A stretch of 64,000 nt of DNA from Aspidapion aeneum (Eukaryota > Arthropoda > Insecta > Coleoptera > Brentidae): assembly GCA_963576565.1 (NCBI GenBank), contig OY755044.1, positions 47,821,134 through 47,885,133 on the forward strand, read 5' to 3'. Both the position numbers and the translations under genes were made by a program. The notes under the pieces were generated by a model. The model had not been told where the DNA came from. It saw only the letters and a program-made list of their open reading frames with translations, and did no database searches. Positions 13,680-24,819 of this stretch are shown here, piece by piece (the stretch's first letter is position 1; the number at the start of each line of letters is the position of its first letter).

Positions 13680-13985
13680 AAGTCTGCCATTTTGGATCTG
13701 CCATTTTATTTTTTTTTTATGTTTGAGGATAAAACTGTATTCAGTGATCTTAAGCACTGCAAACTTTCACGTTTGGGACAAATCGATTTCAAAATAAAAA
13801 ATCTGCCATTTTGGAACCGCCATTTTGAATTTTTTTATGAGTTTGAGTAAAAAATCATAATCAGCGACTTGAAGCACGGCCTAGTTCCATATTTGACACA
13901 TATCGGTTCATAAATAAGAAAGTCCGCCATTTTGGATCCGCCATTTAAATTTTTTTATGTTTGGGGATAAAATCCGCCATTCTTC
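13680..13985 (+). repeat. Tandem repeat, unit about 118-120 bp, 2.5 copies
   Basis: Units start TCTGCCATTTTGGA(T/A)C near 13684, 13801 and 13922. They share TTTATG(T)TTGAG(G)ATAAAA, a GCGACTT/GTGATCTT-AAGCAC segment and CATATCGGTTCA(T)AA. Copies are diverged. Confidence 0.75.
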
Positions 13986-14167
13986 TAATAAACAACAACA
14001 ACTAAAATGTAAATTGTATTGTTACCAGAACACTGCACCTACCGAATTTCAACACTCGAAACTAAGTTTAAAGAAAATTTCGTAAAGGATTTTTTAAAGA
14101 TGTTTTTCTATAAATAATAATATATCTATTTTGTGTTACATCTGCACATTTAATCAAAAAAAATAAA

Positions 14168-14260
14168 AAATTCTGGCGCCGAGTTGGCCCGGCGCCCAGT
14201 TGCCGGCGCCGAGTTGGTGGCGTCCAGATGGCGGCACCCAGTTGTCCCATTGCGTACCTT
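14168..14260 (+). repeat. GC-rich GGCGCCGAGTTGG minisatellite
   Basis: Four to five degenerate units of GGCGCC(G/C)AGTTG(G/C)C in an otherwise AT-rich area. The open frames across it are not convincing genes. Confidence 0.7.
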
Positions 14261-14624
14261 GTATGACATAAAACAGACATGTTCTGCCGCTGGCGCAGTG
14301 AAGGGATTCCAATATACACAAAAGAACAAACGGTATCTTTTAAAACTCGTGGCGTCCTACAATCCCTAGAGGATGGTACGTCAGCTGTAACGGAAAAACG
14401 ACATTACAAATTAAACTTGTCTGCCAATAAATATGCTAATTTTCCCTATCAACAACATGGCCCACAATGGTTCGATGTGTGAAAGGAAGTACTTATGTAC
14501 TCGTACTCCTCCACGGCGCCTACAGTACAAACTATCACATTAAATATTTTCAAGAGGTTTCCCAGAAAAAATTGGTCCGTATGGCACGATTATCATAATA
14601 ATTAACTTGATTTGTTATCGGAAA

Positions 14625-16830
14625 TGAGGTCAACATAAATATTTCCATTCAGAAGGTGTACCACAATTTAGACCAAGAAAAATGTAGGCATTATACAGAA
14701 TAAATATTAAGTTATAGACATAATACCATAAAGACAAGCCATGGTATTCGTTGATGTGGGTGAAATTAGATATTTCAATTTCTCTAAAAAGATGTGCTTG
14801 TCTATATGTCAAAAGAAGGCTTGGCAGCATCATCACTTTGTATTACGTTAAATGACAAAAATGACAAAAGGTGTGTTCTTTGGTCAAAAGATTATTTGGC
14901 GGCTACTTGTTTTATATAAAATAAGTTATTATATAGTTATGTCACATTTATCATAATAATTAACTTGCTATGTTCTAATGTAAATGTGGTTTAAATAAAT
15001 AATTTCTCTCAGAAGGTGTGCCTCACCTTCTGCCAAGAAAAAAATTGGCTGCATACTAATTTATTAATTAGGGCATCAACATGAAACCAGTAACGCAAAA
15101 ATTTTGACGGTACTTGATGACGTACGTTAAACTTAAATATTTCAACTTTTGAGGTGTGTCCTTTGGTCAAAAGATGATTTGACGGTTACTATTTTTACAA
15201 AAAAGAAGTTATTACATAGTTATGACACATTTATTATAATAATTAACTTGGTAGGTTCTAACGTAAATATAGTTTAAATAAATCATTCCTTTCAGGAGGT
15301 GTGCCTCCCCTTCTGTGAAGAAAAAAATTGGCAGCATACTAATTTAATAATCAGGGCATCAAAATGAAACCATTAAGGCAAAAATTTTGATTGTATTTGA
15401 TCAGTAGTTTAAACTTAGATAGTACAACCTTTTAAAAAGTTGTGCCTATCAATATGTCAAAAGAAGGATTGGCAGAATCACCACTTTGTATTACTTTACG
15501 GTATGTGACACGAATAAAAGAAAAATCTTTATGGTATGTCATGACTTATATCGGATGTATATATAACCAATGTTTTCAGGAGTTTTGTCTGGCCTTTGGT
15601 CAAAGGATTATTTGGCAGCCTAATAATTTTATATAAAAAAAGTTTATATGACACATTTATTACAATTTTTAATGTGTTATGTTCTAACGTTAATATAGTT
15701 AAAAAATTATTATTTTCAGGAGGTGTGCCTCACCTTATGTCATGGAGAAGTTTGGCAGTATACTGAGTCCATAATCAGGGCATTAACATGATCCCAATAA
15801 AACAAAAATTTTAATGCTGTTTCATGGCGTAGGTGAAATTTAGATATTTCCACTTTTTAAAAAGGTGTGCCTGTCGATATTTTAAAAGAAGACTTGTAGC
15901 ATCACGACTTTCTAATACTTTAATATATATGACACGAATAAAATAAAAATATTGTTGGTATATCATGACGTAAATCGACTATAAAGATAATCAATCTTCT
16001 GAGTAGGCATGTCTAGCCTTAAGTCAAAAGATTATTTGGCACCATAATATTTTTACATAAAATAGTTCCATATGACACGTTTATCATAAAAAATAACATG
16101 ATATCTTCCAATGTAATTGTACTCTAAATAAATAATTACTTTCAAGAGGTGTGCCCCATCTTTGGTCAAGAACAATATTGGCAGGATACTCATTTAATAA
16201 TGTGGATATTTTTATGACACTAATGTAACAAAATTCAACTTGATAGTTAAACATATAGGTACATTGTTCATATGTAATAGCTTTAAGGAGGCGTGACATT
16301 CCTCTTTCCAGGTTTGGCTGAATATAGTTAACTATTATATTAGTAATAGCTTCATCTGACACTAATTAGATAAAAGCTGTTTTGTTATTCAGTAAGGTAG
16401 TTTATCTAAAAAAAAGTGCAGTGTGAGGCAGGTGTTACATGACAGGGGATTAGGCAACCTGAGGCAGCATAAATAATTTATAAAGCAAAGGTATAAATAC
16501 ACATTTTCTGCAACAAAATTTTTTGGTTTTTGATTATGTAGATTTACTTTTACCTGTATATTACAATAAAAGCGTGTGCCTGTGTCCCACTCAGGTGAAG
16601 GTGTGGCAGCGTAATCATATGTTAAAAAATGGGTAAATATGACTCATTTACAACAAAAACTCAAATGATACTAATTCATGCTGTTTAATGTTAATCTTCG
16701 TCAATGCAATTAATTTAATTAGCGACTTGGGTCCAAGTCTGGTTATTTGTTTCGGTAGGCACACCTTTGTGTACGCTAATATGACACTTGTTAAATATGA
16801 ATTTTAATGGTACGGATAACGTAGAGTTCT
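14625..16830 (+). repeat. Diverged satellite-like array, monomers about 142 bp, trimeric higher order
   Basis: An AGGTGTGCC-like landmark followed by a TTGGCAGCAT-like landmark recurs near 14654, 14868, 15014, 15154, 15298, 15443, 15580, 15720, 15865, 16003, 16147 and 16290, mostly 135-146 bp apart, with weaker traces to about 16770. Neighbouring monomers differ, but every third one is more alike. The block with AACATGA(A/T)(A/C)CC(A/C)(A/G)T near 15078, 15363 and 15788 and the block with ATTATTTGGC near 15605 and 16030 follow an a-b-c order. That gives a higher-order unit of about 425 bp over the best-preserved part. Small open frames in the array are not conserved between units. Confidence 0.8.
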
Positions 16831-16852
16831 GTGTCACAGGCTCTTGGTATAT

Positions 16853-16900
16853 TAGGGACTTTTTGCAAGAAAGCAGGGAGTGCCAGGCAATATTTTGATA
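16853..16900 (+). repeat. Solitary end of the TAGGGAC MITE family
   Basis: TTAGGGACTTTTTGC ... AGTGCCAGGCAATA resembles the left end of the element at 2685-2964. No partner end is visible nearby. Confidence 0.4.
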
Positions 16901-17800
16901 GTCTATTTATTTATTTATTTTATTAATTAATTGTAGGAAAAAAAGAGCATTTTTAGTTGTTTCTCTGTCTCTTTTTATTAACAATGTGGACTTATCTCCT
17001 TTTTTCCCGGTAACACGATGCACATGAAGTATTTTTTTTAAAATAGACCAAGCAAAACCTTACTTTTGTAAGGGTGTAAAATAATTAAAACCACCACTAA
17101 TAATAATAATAATGCCCCAGTAAGCAGGCTTTAACACTCGCTAGATGATGAATAATAATGATATCTCAAACTTAAACAAACAAGATTAAATAATGTATAA
17201 GGTTTCAAACACTCCCGCGCTCTTTTAATTACATAAATATAAGCATGTCATTCATTCAACACCCTATGCGTACATTTTTAATATGATATAAAAGACAAAT
17301 ATTAGGAATATATAGGCATATTTAGAGGTATATAAATATTCAAAAGATCATGGAAAATTTTTTAGTTAAGTAATCAGATTTTATTTAAGTTTTTAGAACT
17401 TTATTACCAGAAAATGTAATTATAATTAACCTTCAACATTTTAAATCTTGAGACGAATGAATCAATAATTAGATTTCATAGCATTTTCCAGAAATCTAAA
17501 ATTTCTACTTATTAACATTTGCTAAGGGTCAATGGCTATCAGTAAAAATGTTGTTTTTAGCGTCTTCTATATTCTTCGCTATTGTTTTTTTGTCAATTAT
17601 TATTATTTCATAAGCTTTTAGAAGGAGAAAATTAGTAACAGCATAAAAACTATTGGGAATAAAAGAAAATCTATCGCAGCCAATAGGAAAATAAAATTAG
17701 ATTCGAGCCGAGTTATTGATGTGAAATAGAGTGAGCTTATAGGGGCGGATAAAGGCTTTTTACGGTTTTTAGCGAAACTAAATCTCCCGTCGCAAAATGT
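16901..17800. other. AT-rich spacer, nothing recognised
   Basis: Contains a short (TAA)n run near 17100 and AT-rich unique-looking sequence. I see no exon, RNA gene or repeat structure that I can support. Confidence 0.45.
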
Positions 17801-17802
17801 TA

Positions 17803-18230
17803 AATTACTACTATTATGTCGGTTTAGAACGTTTTTCTACGTTGTCGGACGCCTATTCTTCACCTCCTTCAATCCTGACAATCATCTGTCAGGTTTTTTT
17901 GACTTATTGATCTTTGGATTGACTGTTGCTATTCCAGTTTAGGACGCCCTCTTGTTCTACGCCCTATTGGCTGCCATTCTAGGACCTGCTTTGGTAATCT
18001 TTCGTCGTTCATCCGTTGGACATGGCCGTACCATATCAGTTGTCTTTTATTGATGTCATCCGTTATGCTTCCCTCAATTTCCATTTTTTCTTTTATGATC
18101 TCATTTCTTATATGATCTGTTCTAGATATTTTCGTTGATCTTCTTATTGCATCCATTTCGACATTTACCATTTTTGTTTTGTATTTTTCTGTTACACAAC
18201 AAGTCTCTATTCCATAAAAAAGTTACATAC
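17803..18230 (-). pseudogene. LINE 3' end fragment (C-terminal RT region)
   Basis: On the minus strand, 18171-17929 reads as a LINE C-terminal tail: MDAIRRSTKISRTDHIRN, then RQLIWYGHVQRMNDERLPKQ and GRRTRGRPK. Established knowledge: WYGHVQRM ... RLPKQ ... GRRxRGRP is the signature tail of a group of insect endonuclease/reverse-transcriptase LINEs. The frame breaks after that. The element's 3' end is marked by CGTTCTAAACCGACATA and a short AGTAGTA-type tail at about 17803-17820. It is 5'-truncated and belongs to the same family as the LINE in the palindrome arms. Confidence 0.85.
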
Positions 18231-18319
18231 AATAGTTATAGGTAATACAAAGGTACTACTACAACTTTTGCAAAATAATTTTTTTACCTAACCAAAGATT
18301 TTCAGAAAAAAACCTAAAA

Positions 18320-20030
18320 TACGCGCTTTTTTTCATTTTTGGGTAAGTCCACATCAATTCAACCAATTTAAAAATAATTTTGAACCTTGAGTTTTTTGAT
18401 GTGGTGAGTTTTTGTGTAGTTATTCTCCGCCTAATAAAAAGTAAAATAATTTTTTTTTAAATTTTTTGATTGCATATTTTTTGAGTTATGCGTTTCCAAA
18501 AATAAAAATATTGACCCATTTTTAGCCTGCATCGGTTTCTGCTGAAACTTGCTATCTGTAGAGAACGATTCACAAACCAAACTTTGATGTGTTGATAGCC
18601 TCATTTCCTAAAAAAAAGGACAAAGGGTCTATGCGAAAATTATATTTTTGATGAAATCTCAAAAACGGATTTTTGGTTTTTCTTAATTTTTATAAATTTT
18701 TTTCTTAGACTATTTGTTTACATGTGTGCTAAATTTTACCTTGGTATGATAATGCGATCATAGTTAAAAAAATGTATTTATATCTTGATGCATATATTGT
18801 TTGATATTTTTATTACTATAAAAATTAATATCTAAAGTGCACATATTGTTATGAGGCATCTTATTTATGTAGCATTTATATTATAAAAACGCGGACACTA
18901 TGGGCATCTGGTTTCGCTACGTTGGCATTTAAATAAAGAAACAATTATATGAGAACCTGTACATAAATGCCCCCTTTTCACCACCTACGCATCCTCGTTT
19001 CAACTCAAATACAAACACATACATACCGGGTATTAATTCTTAGTTAGTATTCAAGTCTTTGGTGAATTCCTTTTGGGGTTTATTGATACTTTATGATGAA
19101 ATTATTAATTATAGAAAGGTCAGATTTTAATATTTTTTTAAAGTCGGCCGTAAGGTAATTAAATATCAGAGGTGACGTATTATTTTGACTGATGACTTTT
19201 TGTAAAAAAGCACTTGCGTTGCGTAAACATGGCGTTTCGTAGCGTGTTTTCTCAGTCTGTTATTATGGCTTTGCGAAGTATCCGTTCTGGAAATTAATTT
19301 GATTTTACGTAGTTACCGAAATCGAAATGGTAAATTGAACATCGAAAAAAAATTGGTTGGTATTTTCCAAAATCATCCCACGATAGTGAGAAATTCTAGA
19401 AATGTGACATAGTGGATGTGTAATCTTAACTTAGGCGTCGAAATAAGTAAGTGAAAATGATTAAAAAGTTTTAAAATAATATAATTCTAGTCACGGCTAA
19501 TTTATAGGTAAAATATTAAAGTAGAGGAATTGTCAAATAGTTATATTTATGGTAAAATAAAAGAATTTTGAACAACATCAATTTACAAAAATAAATTTTT
19601 AAATAGGAACCCACTGTCATCCCATAATAAAACTTGGCCTACATGTAAATAAATAGTCTAGTAAATAAATAGTGTAGAAAACAAATATAAAAAAAATTGA
19701 ACAAAATAAAAAATCCGTTTTTCAACTGCATCAAAAATAAATTTTGTGGTGAGACCCCTGCATTTTTTTTACAAGAAGGATGCCACTAGGCATACCATAA
19801 TTAAGCTTGTAGACCTATAAGATAACAAGGGTTTAAAGAAATCAAGTCAGTGCTAAAAAAGACGATATTAAGCATTTAAAAAAATTAATAACTTATAAAC
19901 TAGACTGCTAAAAAATCTAAAATTTTGCATTTTTACTTCTTTCTACTTAGTAAAGAACCAAAAATTATGAAAATCAAAAGTGACAAGTGGTTGATTTGAT
20001 ATGGACTTACCCTTTTGATTTTAATCTTCT
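18320..20030. mobile_element. Foldback element, about 1.7 kb
   Basis: GGGTAAGTCCACATCAATTC near 18340 is mirrored by GATTTGATATGGACTTACCC near 19995. The block TTTTTGATGAAATCTC...ACGGATTTTT near 18650 is mirrored by AAAAATCCGTTTTTC...GCATCAAAAATAAA near 19710-19735. The arms are about 350-450 bp and well diverged. The middle (18800-19600) is AT-rich without a recognisable gene. The exact ends are uncertain. Confidence 0.6.
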
Positions 20031-20084
20031 ATTTTTTTTTTGTTTTTGACAAAATTTGGTGAAAACTCATCTAAACTGCTCAAA

Positions 20085-22484
20085 AATTGAAGTGAGCCAC
20101 CCCATTTTTTTGGACATTTTTAAAGTAAATTTATTCCTAAACGAAACGGTCCATTCCCACATAATTTTCTATGTGATATAGCTTCGATTGTCCTCGTTTA
20201 GAGTATGGTTTTCTTGTTGTCCTGCGCTTGACAGATAGCTTCACATGGTGGCTACAACGCAAGTGTAACAAAAGTGTAAAAGTTTGCACGGCTCCCATTT
20301 CCCGTACGATTTTTTTAAAATAAAATTTTATGACACAAAATGACAGTCAGCTAAAGCCAAAAAAAGTTATTTTTCAGTTTTTTCAATTTCTCTTTAGTTT
20401 CCGAGATATTATTTTTTTCCATAAAATTGTACTTTTTCTGATTTTTAGTTTGACGTTTCTACCCGGTTTGACCCATAGCCACCAAATTTGCTATGAGGCA
20501 ATCCAAGTATTGAGCACAATGAGGGGCGTGCAAAAATAATTTTTCATAAATTCTCCTTTTTATGAGCAAACCTGAGTCTCAACTTCTGTAGGTGATCTGA
20601 TATCAAGTCTAGGTAAATACAACACACGTTTTATTGAAGTTTGAACATTTATGCCGGGACGGTTTTTTCATTTTTGTTAAAATATCACCATCGGCGTCAT
20701 GATGATTTTTTGTAAAAATGCCAGTTATTTCGCAAAGTCCATGGATTCAAGCGAATTTTCTCACACCACTACAGATGATTTTGATGCTGCCTCAGTAAAA
20801 GTCATAGAGCAGTGCTTATGCCTCGTGTGCCATCCGATTTGGGTTGTAATATCTCATAAACGAAAGTTTTAAGAGTTGAAAAAAACTGAAATGTGAAATG
20901 CGTTGGAACCAGAAAGCTTATGTTTTGGTTGTGCTTGTCATCTTGAGCATTTTAAGGTATCATACGCAAAAATAGGTTAAGAAATAAAAAAGTAACTACT
21001 AATAAAAAAAATTTGTGACCTTATTTACAAAGCAATTTTGCTCCCAGATCTCTCATTTCTTGACCGATTCCTGTAAACGATATATCGAAATGCTCGGAAG
21101 ATGGAGGCTGATACAACGAGACAACCAAAATTATTAGGTACTGTTGGATCACTGTTTAGGAAAACTTAAAAAAATTGAATCTGTTTTTAAATAGGCCTAC
21201 CAACAACCCCTATCATTGTAGTGCCCTTCGGGCCATTAGAATGACAGATAAAACAAACGTCTAGTGTCAGTCCTGTTTTATCCGAAGGGCACTGATACGA
21301 TATAGGGGTTGTTGGTAGGCCTATGTAAAAACTGATTTAATTTTTTTAACTTTTCCTAAATAGTGATCCAACAGTACCTAATAATTTTGGTGGTCTCGTT
21401 TTATCAGCCTCTATCTTCCGAGCATTTTGATGTCTCGTTTACAGGAATCTGTCAAGAAATGAGTGATCGGGGAGCAAAATTGCTTTGTTAATAAGGTCAC
21501 TAAAATTTCTTATCGGTAGTTACTTTTTTATTTCTCAACCAAACTTTGCGAATGAAACATTAAAATGCTTAATACGCCAAGCGTAACCAAAGCATAACAT
21601 TTCTGGCTCCGACGCAGTTCACATTTTACTTTTTTCCATTCTTAAAACTTTCGTTTGTGAGATATTACAACCTTTATCAGATGTTACACGTGGCATAAGC
21701 TCTGCTCTACGATTTTTACTGAGGCAGCATCAAAATCATCTGTGGTGGTGTGAGAAAATTCGCTTGAATCCATGGACTTTGCGAGATTACTGGCATTTAT
21801 ACAAAAAATTATCCTGATGCCAATGGTGACATTTTAACAAAAATGAAAAAAACCGTCTCGGCATAAATGTTCAAACTTCAATAAAACGTGTTTTGCATTT
21901 AACTAGACTTGATATCAGATCACCTACAGAAGGTGAAACTCAGGTTTGATCATAAAAAGAAGAATTTATGAAAAATTATTTTTGCACGCCCCTGATTGTG
22001 CTCAGTGATCATCTAGGGTACAATGGCGTACAAGGTTGGAAAAGGCCAATATTTGGGTTGCCTTATAGCAAATTTGGTGGCTATGGTTCAAACCGGGTAG
22101 AAACGTCAAACTAAAAATCAGAAAAGTACAATTTTATGAAAAAAAATTATATCTCGGAAACTAAAGAGAAATTTAAAAAACTGAGAAATAACTTTTTTTG
22201 GCTTTAGCTGCCTATCATTTTGTGTTATTAAAATTTTTTCGAAAAAAATCGTACCGGAAATGGGAGCCGTGCAGACTTTCGCACTTTTGTTACACTTGCG
22301 TTGTAACCACCCTGTGGAGCTATTTCTCAAGCGCAGGACAACAAGGAAACCAATCATTAAAAGAGGATAATCAAAGCTATATCACATAGAAAACTGTGTG
22401 GAAATTGCCCGTTTCGTTTAGGAATAAATTTTCTTTAAAAATGTCCAAAAAAATGGGGTGGCTCACTTCAATTTTTGAGCAGTT
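20085..22484. mobile_element. 2.4-kb foldback, nearly complete palindrome
   Basis: The left end AAACTGCTCAAAAATTGAAG...GTGAGCCACCCCATTTTTTT is repeated inverted at 22440-22484. The match continues through the middle, where AGGCCTACCAACAACCCCTA near 21193 meets its complement near 21302, leaving about 80-90 bp of loop flanked by a second short inverted pair (TGCCCTTCGG / CCGAAGGGCA). The arms are about 1.1 kb each. They differ by substitutions and indels, for example about 45 extra bp in the right arm near 22010-22055. The small open frames (near 20330-20539 and 22118-22357) are the same sequence seen in the two arms and show no known domain. Confidence 0.85.
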
Positions 22485-22499
22485 TATTTGTGTACTTAA

Positions 22500-23150
22500 C
22501 ACGTTGTAATTTTTTTAAATCAAAGTATTTATTTTTAGATATTATTTTGATTTAAAACCTAAAATGATTTTAATTTTATTTTTACCTGAAAATGTTATTT
22601 TTTTTAAATCAGTGGTTGCCTCGGTGGTTGCTAAAACGTCTACTTTTAGATGTAGTAAAAAAATTAAAACCTTTTTGGATAAATTTGGCAGGAAATTGAA
22701 ATTACTGCAATATAATTTAAATCAGTATTCATCTCATCTGTGCTATTTATCATTTTAACTGTGTCACGTTTTCGTATTTTTAAATTCTGTTACTATTTTT
22801 TTTTCTTTTTTATTCTTTTGGCCTCTAAATTAAATTAAATTTTTATATTATAAAATAAAACAAATCTTTCGAGTTTCCTAAGGGTTGATGTCAAAAATCA
22901 CCCGCAATCCGATTTAAATAATATATTTAAATGATTTCTATGCAACAAACTTACTTTAAATGGGACAAAAACTAAATTTCTACCTTTTGCGTTTTATATT
23001 AACAGTTTGCCAGATTTTCTTTATCTAAATATAGGAGAAAACATATACATTTTAAAAACCGAAGGTATAAAATATTTGCGAATAATTTCAATGGGATAAA
23101 CAAACAAATAATATTCTTTAAAAAAAAAGATATCTTGTAACGCGATTTTT
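22500..23150. other. AT-rich spacer, nothing recognised
   Basis: Low-complexity AT-rich sequence. A 64-codon open frame near 22564 shows no domain and has composition like the surrounding DNA. Confidence 0.45.
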
Positions 23151-23184
23151 TCATCTTAAATCTTATCTGGAGCTAAAACAGTTA

Positions 23185-24290
23185 AAAAAATTTCTATTTT
23201 GCGGTGGTTCACTCGCAACTTAATTATGGTATTGCTGGATGGGGTAGCGTAAGAGACTGTTATTCGAATAAACTAAAAGTATTACAAAAATGGATACTTA
23301 AATTATTTATAACAAAAATAAAAAATATTGGGGTGACCAATGGTTTATTGAAGCCAAAGTTTTCAGTATAACACAAATATATTAGCTCACACATATACTA
23401 TACTATAGTAGTGTGAGCTATAGTGATCCTAATTTTTTTGAGAAAAAAAAAGTTGCTCCGATTTCAAAAATTTTTATATATCTTTGCATTTCAGATGATT
23501 TTGAAACTTTTTTGTCGCGCCGTCTGTATGTCTGTATGTCTGTATGTCTGTATGTCTGTATGTCTGTATGTCTGTATGTCTGTATGTCTGTATGTCTGTA
23601 TGTCTGTATGTCTGTATGTCTGTATGTCTGTATGTCTGTATGTCTGTCTGTCTGTAACGAGCAACGCGCATAACTCAAAAAGCCCTTGGCCGATTTTAAT
23701 GAAATTTGGTACCTAGGCTAGGCCTTGGGTCGAGATGGTCCCATTTAAAAATGAACAAAATCCACCAAACACAAGCCAAATAAAAGGGTGGGGGAAGATT
23801 TAAAAAAATTAGAGTTTCTGTGAAAATATGGCGTGTGTGATATCAAACGAAAGGTAATTGAGTATGGAGTTAAACAAAATACATTTTAGTTTTTTTTTTC
23901 TTCAAAAGGGGTGGGGGTAGATTTCAAAAATTTGAGTTTAAGTCAAAACGTGGCTTGTGTGGTATCAAACAAAAGGTAATTTGGTCTGGAGTTGAATAAG
24001 ATATATTTCAGGTTTTAGTTTTATTAGCTCGCACGTACACCATAACTCTAGTACCTAGTGTGAGCTTAGGGGCCCATATATTGGCAGAGTATTTTTTTAC
24101 TGTTTTAATGTTAGTACCTACATAAAGGAAAATTTCAACTTGAAAGTGTTACATACAAAAAACAGTAGGTTTAAGAAAGATTGTATGGTGGTTCCTATTA
24201 GCAAAAAAGAAACAATAAATCGATACATTTCTTAGCCCACAAGAAACTATATTCTTAAAACAGTTTAAAAATCAATTTAAAAATTCAACT
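23185..24290 (+). pseudogene. Decayed Jockey/CR1-type LINE C-terminus, split by an insertion
   Basis: From about 23189 the + strand reads NFYFAVVHSQLNYGIAGWG and then KLKVLQKWILKLF. This matches the C-terminal pattern of Jockey/CR1-like reverse transcriptases (S-x-L-x-YGI-x-x-WG, then QK). The frame runs to about 23370, is interrupted by the hairpin-microsatellite element at 23382-24090, and appears to resume after it near 24120 (a block reading SRFKKDCMVVPISKK and further Lys-rich residues). The split by a dispersed element and the stops show that it is dead. Confidence 0.65.
23382..24090 (+). mobile_element. Hairpin-microsatellite element, copy 5, octanucleotide variant
   Basis: Complete copy with the left hairpin (TTAGCTCACACATATACTAT), common blocks, two AAAGGGTGGGGG units, right hairpin (TTAGCTCGCACGTACACCAT ... 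CTAGTGTGAGCTTAGG) and the GGGGCCCATATATTGGCAGA end. It is inserted in a decayed LINE. The microsatellite slot (23521-23655) is filled with about 15 units of the octamer TCTGTATG in place of pure TCTG. Confidence 0.9.
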
Positions 24291-24461
24291 CTTTAAGAAA
24301 CAAGAAATAAAATCCCCTTTTTTATTATATAATTAGATTTTAATATTGTGCTTAAAATTATGATAAAAAAACAAACAAGTTTTCGTGGCTAATCGGGTAT
24401 AAAGATGTTTTTGTTTCTCTCATATTTTTCCGTGAGTAGCTCGAAAGCTTATCCTCACGGG

Positions 24462-24557
24462 AGTCCAAGCTCTAATGATCCTTATAAGTTGGAGGAGTCC
24501 CATAAGGACGAAACAGTTAACTGTCAACACTCATTAGATGTCCATTAGATCTTGAGT
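24462..24557 (+). ncRNA. Hammerhead-ribozyme-like motif, unit 1 of dimer
   Basis: The segment GTCCCATAAGGACGAAAC (24497-24514) reads as a hammerhead stem II hairpin (GTCC/GGAC) followed by the invariant GAAA. ACAG-TTAA-CTGT forms a stem III hairpin and the C at 24525 is the expected cleavage base. The strands outside the core (from about 24462 and to about 24557) can pair as a long stem I, making it a type I arrangement. The strand that should read CTGANGA reads GGAGGA after stem I, so two core positions are altered or missing. Established knowledge: Penelope-like retroelements and some satellites carry type I hammerheads. I infer a decayed or variant ribozyme, and activity is doubtful. Confidence 0.5.
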
Positions 24558-24561
24558 CCAG

Positions 24562-24659
24562 AGTCCAAGCTCTAATGGACACCTAATAGGTTGGAGGAGC
24601 CCCATAAGGACGAAACAGTTAACTGTCAACACTTATTAAATGTCCATTAGATCTTGGAC
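24562..24659 (+). ncRNA. Hammerhead-ribozyme-like motif, unit 2 of dimer
   Basis: Same architecture 102 bp downstream. The stem I strands are especially clear: GTCCAAGCTCTAATGGACA (from 24563) pairs with TGTCCATTAGATCTTGGAC (to 24659), with one mismatch. Then come the core GGAGGA, a stem II with CCCATAAGGAC, GAAA, stem III ACAG-TTAA-CTGT, and a predicted cleavage position after C24627. The 5' core again lacks the canonical CTGANGA. The extensive pairing with compensated ends argues that the fold was once selected. Confidence 0.5.
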
Positions 24660-24819
24660 CCCCGTGAGGATAAGATTTCGAGCTACCCACGGAAAAATAT
24701 GATAGAACAAAAAAACTTCTTTTTACCTGATGAGCCACTAAAACTTGTTTGATTTTTAAATTCACGGGTACTAAAATTTACGTTTGTTAGTATTTATACG
24801 AGCGGTAAGGTGGTTAAAA

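Larger units (their letters stand above)
24375..24790. mobile_element. Foldback with a tandem hammerhead-like dimer in its centre
   Basis: Nested inverted repeats. The outer pair is AACAAGTTTTCGTGGCTAAT near 24373 and GCCACTAAAACTTGTTTG near 24733. The inner pair is TTTTTCCGTGAGTAGCTCGA near 24425 and TCGAGCTACCCACGGAAAAA near 24678, then ATCCTCACGGG against CCCGTGAGGAT. Between them lie two head-to-tail units of 102 bp described in the ncRNA entries. Related copies of the outer inverted repeats flank 25390-25690 and parts of 25060-25210 and 26400-26480. Confidence 0.7.

Noticed and set aside
14625..16830. CRISPR-like regular spacing
   Set aside because: The whole 140-bp unit is repeated, not short repeats with unique spacers, and the DNA is eukaryotic.
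20330..20539. 69-codon frame and its mirror at 22118-22357
   Set aside because: They are the same foldback sequence read in the two arms; no known domain and no codon-level conservation that I can see.
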